A DNA stretch of 27,056 nt, from assembly GCA_964557575.1 (NCBI GenBank), contig CAZLBC010000065.1:1-27056 (forward strand), in the 5' to 3' direction. The notes beneath the pieces were generated by a model. That model was not told where the DNA came from. It saw nothing but the letters and a program-made list of their open reading frames with translations, and ran no database searches. The translations under genes and the position numbers were made by a program. The DNA comes from CAZLBC01 sp964557575 (GTDB lineage Bacteria; Planctomycetota; Phycisphaerae; SM23-33). Positions 15,620-22,151 of this stretch are shown piece by piece (the first letter of the stretch is position 1; each line of letters opens with the position of its first letter).

Positions 15620-16885
15620 CTACTCGCAGACGATCTTCAGTCGGGTCCGCATGAGGACCACGGTGTACGGGTTCCAGGTCGAGAGGACGAACCAGACCCG
15701 GAGGGTATCGCCGCGGGCATCGAGGAACCGCCCCACGATGTAGGGCGCGTAGGTGCCGCCGTAGATGTCCTTCGGATCCCTGCCCCGGTTGCCGATGACC
15801 GGCCCGGCGAGGCCGTCGTCCTTCCCGGCATCGTGGATAAAGTCGCCGTATCCCTTCTCCCGCCGGGGATGGAAGATATGGATCGGCTCGCTCCAGGGAC
15901 CCCACGGCATCCGCGACCATCGCAGGACCGTCCCCCGGATTCCCTTGTTCACGCCGTCTACCGTCCGCTTGCGCGATCCGTAGAGCATAATGTAGATGCC
16001 GAGCTTTTCGACCCGCGCGACGGAGACATCGCCGACGACCGGGTGCCGGACGACCGGCGCCGCGGCGCGGCGGTCCATCGACCACGAGGGCGCATGGTTC
16101 CCGGTCGTTCCCGTGAAGTACCGGATCGGTTCCCGCTCGAAGTCCTCCGCCGGCACCCAGCCGTGGTAGATGTCGCTCTCCCGGTAGACGCGCCCGCACC
16201 CCCAGGCCGTCACCACCGGCCCGTCGTGTATACCGAGGCGCCGGCCGTCCTCGACGGCCAGGGCGCACTTGCCCAGCGGCCCGCGCCGCACCTCCCAGTC
16301 GCGAACCAGGCGACAGGTCACCGTTTCGGGCCGGAACGTATAGAGCCGGGCGACCCAGGTCTTCTCGCGCGGGTCGTAATCCGTCTTGAAGAGCAGGTAG
16401 GCGGCGCCGTCGATGCTCACGCCCCCGGCCGGCACCTCGAACCCGCCCGTCGCCGCCCCCGGGGGCCGGAGCCGGCGGTAGGTCCCGTCCGGCCGGGTCG
16501 GGAACGTCAGGGGGAGGCCCTCTTTTTCGGGATCCACGGCCGCGGTCCAGGCGACGGTATCGCCGCCGCCGGGACCGATACAGTCCCCGAAGAGAAACCA
16601 GCATTTGCCCCGGTGCTCGAAGGACATACCCAGGTCGGTGCCGGCCAGCCGGTACCGGCTCCCGGTGCGGTTCCGCGTCGCCGCGTTCCGCTGCTTGTCC
16701 CGGTCACCGATGATCTGTTCGACTTTCCGTGTCGAAAGCGGCACGTATTCCAGTGAGGCCACCGTCCCCGCCGGCGAGTCGGCCCCGCCTTCGTGCGCGG
16801 CGGCGAACAAACAGCCGATGACATGCAGGCCAAGCGTAATCACGGTGAGTATATTGTAGGCAGGACGGGCGAACAAGGCGAACAC
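15620..16885 (-). CDS. Secreted DUF4185-domain protein
   Basis: 421 aa. Residues 1-30 (including ILTVITLGLHVIGCLFAA) form a signal peptide. The GTG start at 16885 has no clear ribosome site; a GTG inside the signal peptide is an alternative. The body matches the DUF4185 pattern, a five-bladed propeller related to glycosidase-like folds: YRLAGTDLGMSFEHRGKCWF followed by LFGDC, WTAAVDPEKEGLPL, a middle block with FEVPAGGVSIDGAAYLLFKT, and near the end GGTYAPYIVGRFLD and FVLSTWNPYTVVLMRTRL. DUF4185 proteins are found in secreted polysaccharide-acting systems, and some are reported to cleave mycobacterial arabinan; activity here is unproven. The gene converges on the TIGR03545-like gene (12 bp apart) and diverges from the radical SAM gene. 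Confidence 0.82.
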   Translation of the reverse strand: MFALFARPAYNILTVITLGLHVIGCLFAAAHEGGADSPAGTVASLEYVPLSTRKVEQIIGDRDKQRNAATRNRTGSRYRLAGTDLGMSFEHRGKCWFLFGDCIGPGGGDTVAWTAAVDPEKEGLPLTFPTRPDGTYRRLRPPGAATGGFEVPAGGVSIDGAAYLLFKTDYDPREKTWVARLYTFRPETVTCRLVRDWEVRRGPLGKCALAVEDGRRLGIHDGPVVTAWGCGRVYRESDIYHGWVPAEDFEREPIRYFTGTTGNHAPSWSMDRRAAAPVVRHPVVGDVSVARVEKLGIYIMLYGSRKRTVDGVNKGIRGTVLRWSRMPWGPWSEPIHIFHPRREKGYGDFIHDAGKDDGLAGPVIGNRGRDPKDIYGGTYAPYIVGRFLDARGDTLRVWFVLSTWNPYTVVLMRTRLKIVCE

Positions 16886-16949
16886 TCAGGGCGTTTTTCG
16901 TTGGAAGACCGGCGGAGAACGAGGGATATCCCGGTCATTTTTCTGTAAA

Positions 16950-16975
16950 AAAACGGGTGACACCATCCCCGTTTT
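16950..16975. promoter_or_regulatory. Inverted repeat in the divergent DUF4185/radical SAM promoter region
   Basis: AAAACGGG (16950-16957) and CCCGTTTT (16968-16975) form an 8-bp perfect stem with a 10-base loop. Read on the - strand the second arm runs into seven Ts, so it looks like an intrinsic terminator that would stop leader or antisense transcription toward the DUF4185 gene. It also overlaps likely promoters on both strands, so an operator role is equally possible. Confidence 0.45.
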
Positions 16976-16984
16976 CAGTATCAT
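16957..16984 (+). promoter_or_regulatory. Possible promoter of the radical SAM gene
   Basis: GTGACA (16957-16962) and TATCAT (16979-16984) are spaced 16 bp, giving a start near 16991, about 34 bases before the GTG at 17025. The match to consensus is moderate. Confidence 0.35.
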
Positions 16985-17005
16985 AACCGTTTCTTAACAC
17001 AACAA
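16977..17005 (-). promoter_or_regulatory. Possible promoter of the DUF4185 gene
   Basis: On the - strand TTGTTG (17005-17000) and GATACT (16982-16977) are separated by exactly 17 bp. The same TTG..17 bp..GATACT arrangement precedes the secreted metallophosphoesterase gene at 23795-23823. The initiation point would fall inside the 16950-16975 inverted repeat. Confidence 0.4.
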
Positions 17006-17024
17006 GCAGGTACGAGGTGCCCGT

Positions 17025-18464
17025 GTGCGCATATTACTGATTCAGCCCGAATACCAGGTATCTGGCTTCGGCTTTCGCCTCGCGGCGATGCCGGAACCGC
17101 TGCACCTGGAGATACTGGCCGCGTGCGTCCCGGACCACGAGGTCCGCATCTTCGACATGCGGGTCGAGTCCAACCTTCTGGGAAAACTGGATGATTACTC
17201 TCCCGACCTGGTCGCCGTCACCGCCCTGACCACCGAGGTCTACGCCGCCCGCGATATCCTCATGTCCGTCAAGGAATACGCCGACGAGATCTACACCGTC
17301 GTCGGCGGCCACCACGCAACCCTTGTGCCCGAGGACTTTTTCATGCCGCAGGTCGACGCCATCTGTCTCGGCGAGGGCGACGTCGTCTTTCCCGAGCTGA
17401 TCGAGGCCCTCGAGAGCGAGACGGGCCTCGCGGAGATCCCCAACCTGATCCGGCGCAACCGCGACCACCGGTTCGTCAGGAATCGCCGGGAGTTCCCCGC
17501 CATCACCATGGACGAGCTGCCGCTGCCCCGGCACGACCTGGTCGAGAAATACCGGCAGAACTACTTCTTTCTCTTCGACCGCCCGGACTACTCGGTGGCC
17601 ACGAGCCGGGGATGCCCCTTCCGGTGCAATTTCTGCAGTGTCCACGAGTTCTTCGGCGGCAAGACCCGCCGGATGTCCGCCGAGCGGGTCGTCGAAGAGA
17701 TCGCCGCCGTAGACGGCCACCACATCACCTTCGTCGACGACAACTTCCTGATGAACCATAAGCGGGAGGACCGGATCGCCGACCTGGTGAAAGCCGCCGG
17801 TATCGAGATGAGCTACTCCATGGAGTGCCGCACCGACTCGATCGTCAAGCACCCCGAACTCGTCGAGAAGTGGGTCGACCGGGGCCTCTACGCCGTGCTC
17901 CTCGGCCTCGAGGGCGCCGACGACACGATCCTCGCGGACGTCAACAAGTCCAACGCCCTCTCCGTCAACGACGAGGCGATCAGGATACTCAAGGCAAACG
18001 GGGTGATCATCTGGGGCGCGTTCATCGTGGACCCGCAGTGGGGCGCCGACGACTTCGCCCGGCTTCGCGAATACGTGAACGAAAAGGAGATCACCCACAC
18101 CCAGTTCACCGTGCTCACGCCGCTGGTCGGCACCGAGTTGTACCGCCAAAAGTTCAACGAGCTGCTGACCTGCGACTACACCTGTTTCGACACCCTCCAC
18201 GCGGTCACGCCCACCAAGCTGCCGCGGGAGGAATTCTACAAGCACTTCGCGGGTCTCTACCAGCAGACCGATATCGGGCCCTACTACGACCTGGTGCGCG
18301 AGGGCAAGCTGACCACCGAGGACTGCCGCCGCGGCAAGCGGATGCTCGACTCGATGAGCCACTGGGAGTACTACGTCCAGAACGACCCGGTTCTCGGTAA
18401 CGTCCGGACCGGCCGCGAGACGCCGTCCGGAACCGAAGCGCCTCGGCAACAGAAGAAGGCCTGA
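17025..18464 (+). CDS. B12-binding radical SAM protein, hopanoid C-3 methylase (HpnR)-like
   Basis: 479 aa from GTG at 17025. Residues 1-145 form a cobalamin-binding Rossmann domain (MRILLIQPEY, PLHLEILAACVPDHEVRIFD, then DLVAVTALTTEVYAARDILM and TVVGGHHATLVPEDFF). The radical SAM core has Cys197, Cys201 and Cys204 (SRGCPFRCNFCSV) that would hold the 4Fe-4S cluster, followed by FVDDNFLMN, SYSMECRTDS and GLYAVLLGLEGADD. The C-terminal region has DYTCFDTLHAVTPTKLPREE followed by FYKHFAGLYQQ, much like the ending I recall for HpnR, the class B radical SAM methylase that adds a C-3 methyl group to hopanoids. Related enzymes methylate other substrates, and no hopanoid synthesis gene is in the window, so the substrate is unproven. 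The gene stands alone, divergent from the DUF4185 gene. Confidence 0.88.
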   Translation: MRILLIQPEYQVSGFGFRLAAMPEPLHLEILAACVPDHEVRIFDMRVESNLLGKLDDYSPDLVAVTALTTEVYAARDILMSVKEYADEIYTVVGGHHATLVPEDFFMPQVDAICLGEGDVVFPELIEALESETGLAEIPNLIRRNRDHRFVRNRREFPAITMDELPLPRHDLVEKYRQNYFFLFDRPDYSVATSRGCPFRCNFCSVHEFFGGKTRRMSAERVVEEIAAVDGHHITFVDDNFLMNHKREDRIADLVKAAGIEMSYSMECRTDSIVKHPELVEKWVDRGLYAVLLGLEGADDTILADVNKSNALSVNDEAIRILKANGVIIWGAFIVDPQWGADDFARLREYVNEKEITHTQFTVLTPLVGTELYRQKFNELLTCDYTCFDTLHAVTPTKLPREEFYKHFAGLYQQTDIGPYYDLVREGKLTTEDCRRGKRMLDSMSHWEYYVQNDPVLGNVRTGRETPSGTEAPRQQKKA

Positions 18465-18543
18465 AGGAATCGCGCCGCGGCAGCACGTCCGGACCCGCAC
18501 GGCCCGAGCAGTCGGACGGGATGTCGTCATCGGATCCTGGTAC

Positions 18544-18560
18544 TATAGAACCCTTCTATA
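18544..18560. promoter_or_regulatory. Palindrome in the promoter region of the TIM-barrel-like gene
   Basis: TATAGAA, CCC, TTCTATA is a perfect 7-bp inverted repeat, 27 bp upstream of the ATG at 18588. It contains -10-like hexamers (TACTAT at 18541, TATACA at 18557) but no good -35 is visible. It could be an operator overlapping the promoter. Confidence 0.4.
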
Positions 18561-18587
18561 CATCTGCCCGCCGAAGGGAGCGTTGCC

Positions 18588-19952
18588 ATGAGCCGCACGG
18601 AACTGATCGGATTGTTCGTTGCACTGTACTCGCTGCCCACATCCGTTGGAGAAGAGGTACCGTCCGCCGAAACGGCGTCCGCGGTCGCGCAGCCGGCCAG
18701 ACGACCGGCGGGCGCCCCCCGCTACAGCGACGTCTCGATGCGGCTGTTTCGCAAGCACAAAAATGGTGCGGAGATCGCAACCGGGAAGGCGTTTCACATC
18801 ACCCGCGCCGACTGGTCCTACATCAAGGACCCGGCATACATCGAGAAGATCCACGCCCGCGGCTGGACGTTCCAGGGCTCGGTGAACGCCGTCACGCACA
18901 ACGCCGACCATGCCATGCGCGACAAGAAGGGCACACCGGTGCTCGACCACTTCAACAAGCCGGGACGGTACTGGGCCGACAACGACAACGAATCGTACCG
19001 GCGGTGGTACCTCGAGCAGATGGCGGGGTGGGTGCGCGCCGGCGCCGACAGCATACAGCGGGACGAACCGACCACCTGCCGGCGGACGCCGATCCCGGAC
19101 GCGGCGCGGTTTTTCCGGGCAATCCACCCGCGGTTCGAGAAGATGGTCGGTCGCCGCGTGCCCCTCTCGTGCAACCTGGCGTGGAACGGGTCGGTGTTCG
19201 GCGGGAAGGGGGAGCCGGTGGCGGCGCTCTTCGATTTCGGCATGGCCGAAATGGGCCCCGACAAGGTCCGGCCGGACTTCTTCCGGCAGGCATCGCGGGA
19301 CGCCCGCCGGCGCGGCACGGCCCTGATATACACCGCTCACCGGAACATGACCGTGTCCGACTATCGCCGCGCGATCGCCGGCTGTTACGCGACGGGGATG
19401 CAGTTCATCGTGCCGTGGGACCAGTACGCGGGAGTGGGCAACCCCCGCGTCTTCAGCCGCCCCGAGGACCTGGCGGACCTCTACGGTTTCGTCCGCGCCA
19501 ACGCCCGCCTGCTCGACGGCTGCGAGGACGCCGCCGCCGTCGGCTGGCGCCTGTCGGACGACCGGTGGAAGAACCGGGATATTCTGGCGATCCGGGGCGC
19601 CGAACGGGTCGCCGCGTTCGTCCGGGCGCGTCCTGACGCCGCGGCCGCCCCCGTGGTCGTCCACCTCGTCGACTGGGGAAAGCCGAAGCCCTTCACGGTC
19701 GCGCTGCATCCCCGGGCATTTTTCACGGAGGGGAGACTGGCCGTCGAGCTGCGCACCCCGCCGCCCTACGACGACGCCGCGCACCGGCGGGCCGAGGAAG
19801 CGCGGGACTACGCCCCGCTGTCCACCAGCCGGGCCTTGATGGTGGACAGGGAAAAGGGCCGGGCGATCGTGGCAATCCCCACGCTGAAGCCGTGGGGGAT
19901 ACTGGTGGTATCCCCGAAGCGGCCGTCCGAAAACACGGCGACCTCGCCGTAA
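18588..19952 (+). CDS. Secreted glycoside-hydrolase-like (TIM-barrel) protein, family unassigned
   Basis: 454 aa. The ATG at 18588 follows AAGGGAG 8 bases upstream. Residues 1-22 (MSRTELIGLFVALYSLPTSV) form a probable signal peptide. The body looks like an alpha/beta barrel glycosidase: FHITRADWSYIKDPAYIEKI, HARGWTFQGSVNAVTH, a strand ending in acidic residues (WVRAGADSIQRDEPTT), CNLAWNGSVFG, LFDFGMAEMG, ALIYTAHRNM and MQFIVPWDQYAG, then a beta-rich C-terminal domain with VVVHLVDWGKPKPFTVAL. Asp/Glu in QRDEP is the best candidate catalytic position. I cannot place it in a numbered GH family. Neighbouring secreted sugar-active proteins support a polysaccharide role by context only. Confidence 0.7.
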   Translation: MSRTELIGLFVALYSLPTSVGEEVPSAETASAVAQPARRPAGAPRYSDVSMRLFRKHKNGAEIATGKAFHITRADWSYIKDPAYIEKIHARGWTFQGSVNAVTHNADHAMRDKKGTPVLDHFNKPGRYWADNDNESYRRWYLEQMAGWVRAGADSIQRDEPTTCRRTPIPDAARFFRAIHPRFEKMVGRRVPLSCNLAWNGSVFGGKGEPVAALFDFGMAEMGPDKVRPDFFRQASRDARRRGTALIYTAHRNMTVSDYRRAIAGCYATGMQFIVPWDQYAGVGNPRVFSRPEDLADLYGFVRANARLLDGCEDAAAVGWRLSDDRWKNRDILAIRGAERVAAFVRARPDAAAAPVVVHLVDWGKPKPFTVALHPRAFFTEGRLAVELRTPPPYDDAAHRRAEEARDYAPLSTSRALMVDREKGRAIVAIPTLKPWGILVVSPKRPSENTATSP

Positions 19953-19969
19953 AGGAGTACCGGCGATTC

Positions 19970-20137
19970 ATGAGCCGGAAGCCGGACACCCACCGCCTGC
20001 TGGCGGCGGCGGGCGAACTGGGCCTGCTGATGCAACTGGATCCGGGACGGTTCACCGATACGGCGGCATGGACCGACATCTTCAGCGACGCCCGTTTGTA
20101 CGATACCGCGTCCGTGGCATGTGCCGAGCCCCGGTGA
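19970..20137 (+). CDS. Possible small ORF after the barrel-protein gene
   Basis: A 55-aa frame from the ATG at 19970 (MSRKPDTHRLLAAAGELGLL...). A perfect AAAGGAG overlaps the stop of the preceding gene at 19951-19957, but its 12-base spacing to this ATG is long. No known motif; hydrophobic helix-like N-terminal half. It may be a coupled small protein or a degraded downstream gene. The frame extends upstream inside the previous gene, which lowers confidence that it is real. Confidence 0.3.
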   Translation: MSRKPDTHRLLAAAGELGLLMQLDPGRFTDTAAWTDIFSDARLYDTASVACAEPR

Positions 20138-20240
20138 AAACCCTCTTGTTCCCGAATAAATCCGGTCTGCGTGTAACCTTTCCGGCCCCGCCTGACACGA
20201 AGCGTACGGAACGGATGCAATGAATACCCTAAACCACGTA

Positions 20241-20246
20241 TTGACA
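20241..20246 (+). promoter_or_regulatory. Consensus -35 upstream of the RS-repeat gene
   Basis: A perfect TTGACA lies 48 bp before the ATG at 20294. The -10 region is poor at normal spacing (ATAGCC at 16 bp; TACATA at 13 bp), so the promoter may need an activator or an alternative sigma factor. The surrounding 20138-20293 is otherwise gene-free. Confidence 0.35.
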
Positions 20247-20293
20247 GAATGTTACCCATTACATAGCCCCCCATCGGGAAACGGAGGAATGTC

Positions 20294-22136
20294 ATGACCG
20301 GTACACATATACCCCTGAGGACGGCAATCGCCGTCACAATCGCCGCGCTGGCTCTGTGGGTAACCGCCGCAGAGGCGGCCGGCCCGCGCAAGAGCAGATC
20401 GCGGGGGTCGCGCGGGATACAGCGGCGTTCCTCATCCGCCGGCCGCAGCGCGGCGGCACCGACCGGGCGATCGATGCTTTCGAAGAACCCGTTCAGGTCT
20501 TCGAGTCGCGGGAGGGTGTCCACACCGAAGAGTCCGTCGATCGGGCGATCCCGCAGCGCGGCCGCCTCGCGCGCGGGCCGTTCGATCGGCCGCAGTCGCG
20601 CCGCCGGGCCGGCGACCCCCGCCGCGCCGTCGACGCGCAGTCGCGGGATCGGCGGTTCCGGCGGCAGCAGCCGTTCCCGATCCTCGGCCGCGGCGGCAAT
20701 CAGGAATAAGGTATTCGACCGTCTCCGATCGAGCCGGCGCAGCATGACCGCCCCTTCCGGTTCGAGCGCCCGTTCACAGAGGTCGACCCCGTCGATCGGC
20801 AGCCGGAGTGCCGGCAGCCGGCCGTCATCTTCCGCCGGCCGAAGCGGCCTCTTCGACTCGTTGCGCCGCGGCCATGCCGGCCGTTCACAGAGGTCGACCC
20901 CGTCGATCGGCAGCCGGAGTGCCGGCAGCCGGCCGNNNNNNNNNNNNNNNNNNNNNNNNNNNNNNNNNNNNNNNNNNNNNNNNNNNNNNNNNNNNNNNNN
21001 NNNNNNNNNNNNNNNNNNNNNNNNNNNNNNNNNNNTCATCTTCCGCCGGCCGAAGCGGCCTCGCCGACTCGATACGACGCAGACATTCTGATAGCCGGAA
21101 ACGCAGCATCACACCCCGGACTGCGCGTCATTCGTTATCCCGCCACGGCACATTCGGATACGGTTCGGGAAAAACGTCGCGCAGCCCGCTGTCCGGTATA
21201 GGGTCCTACCGTTCCTCGGGGCGCCGCTCGCTCGCCGGCTCGCGCCGCTCGCTCGGCATACGATTCGAAGACCGCCGTCCCTCCCGCCATCACCTCAGCC
21301 ACCGTGGCGGACACCGCCGCCACGTCTACCGGGACCGCCACCGGAAGCTGCACAACCGGTCCGTCGACGCCGACTTCCGGTTCGCGGTCTTCTACGGCAG
21401 CGGGCGTTCACGGCGGGCCCGGTGGGTGTACCCCTACTACCACCGCAAGTACGTCTTCGTGAGCCTCAACGGCTCCTGGCCGCGGCGGCGCTGCCCGCGG
21501 CGGTACTACTGGTACGGGTGGCATCCCTACCGGTGGTACGGCTACAACCCGGTCCCCTACGTGATCCATAACGACACGAGCGTCAACGTATTCTATACGT
21601 ATAACTACGACCGGCTCGACGACTACCACCCCTACGACGACGGTATCACGATCGATGCCTACGAGCCGGTCACGCAGACCGAGGCGGACATCTACTTCCA
21701 AAAGGGCGTGGAGGAATTCGCGGACGAGGACTACGACGATGCGGCGCGGTATTTCTACACGGCGATGCGGCTGGACGCCGCGGACCCGGTCATCCCCTAC
21801 GCCTACGTCCAGGCCCTGTTCGCCGACGAGGAATATCGCCGCGCGGCGGGGGCCCTGCGGGGCGCCGTCGCGTACCTCGACCCGGAGGACAACGGCGTGT
21901 TCTTCCCCCGCGGCCTGTACGCCGAAGACGAGGAACTCTTCGACCAGATCGAGGACCTCGAGGAAGAAGTCGAGGACGAATACCGCGACATGGACGCCCG
22001 GCTCCTGCTCGGCTACCAGTTGCTCGGGATCGGGGAGCGGGAGATCGCCCGCGAGGTCCTGCTCTCGGTCCGCTACGACATGGTCAACGGCCGTGCCGCC
22101 GAAAAGCTGCTCCGCCTGATCGACGTGATCGGGTAG
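20294..22136 (+). CDS. Secreted Ser/Arg-repeat, Tyr-rich, TPR-like protein, interrupted by assembly gap
   Basis: One gene, although the 100-N filler makes it appear as two frames: the codon phase ends cleanly at 20935 and restarts at 21036. The ATG at 20294 has GGAGG 6 bases upstream. Order of parts: signal peptide (1-28, ending VTAAEA); about 220 residues before the gap, very rich in Ser, Arg and Gly, including a 37-residue tandem repeat (RSQRSTPSIGSRSAGSRP then SSSAGRSGLFDSLRRG); more Arg/Ser sequence after the gap; a Tyr/Trp/Arg-rich block (RRYYWYGWHPYRWYGYNPVP); an acidic, Tyr-rich segment; and a C-terminal TPR-like helical region (TEADIYFQKGVEEFADEDYD then AARYFYTAMRLDAADP). I recognise no family. 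It may be a positively charged envelope or matrix protein with a periplasmic docking domain; that is speculation. Confidence 0.8.
20770..21085 (+). repeat. 111-bp in-frame tandem repeat spanning the assembly gap
   Basis: Unit 1 starts at 20770 and unit 2 at 20881, exactly 111 bp (37 codons) apart; the 55 bp that can be compared before the gap are identical. Sequence after the gap (21036-21062) is identical to unit 1 from 20825 and then diverges, as expected of the last copy. The gap therefore lies within the array, and the true copy number is unknown. Confidence 0.9.
20936..21035. other. 100-N assembly gap
   Basis: Exactly 100 N, the usual placeholder for a gap of unknown size. It is not a multiple of 3, so the apparent frame change across it is an artefact: if whole 37-codon units are missing, the true length keeps the frame. 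Confidence 0.97.
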
Positions 22137-22139
22137 GAC

Positions 22140-22151
22140 CGCCCCGGGGCG
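22140..22151. terminator. GC palindrome between convergent genes
   Basis: The 12-bp perfect palindrome CGCCCCGGGGCG fills most of the 15-bp gap between the RS-repeat gene and the convergent metallophosphoesterase gene. It has no loop and no T-run, so terminator function is doubtful. Confidence 0.25.

Noticed and set aside
17034..18530. 498-aa - strand open frame opposite the radical SAM gene
   Set aside because: Antisense shadow; the + strand has the Cys motif and B12 domain.
19723..21039. 438-aa - strand open frame across the gap with repeated RLPALRLPIDGVDLCER segments
   Set aside because: The repeats are simply the reverse complement of the 111-bp coding repeat, and the frame includes the N filler. 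The + strand has a ribosome site, a signal peptide and a structured C-terminus.
20770..21085. CRISPR array
   Set aside because: Repeats are 111 bp, directly adjacent, coding and in frame, without spacers; no cas genes are present.
20808..21091. Apparent frameshift or two overlapping genes around the gap
   Set aside because: The phase change equals what a 100-N placeholder produces; repeat alignment shows the same reading frame on both sides.
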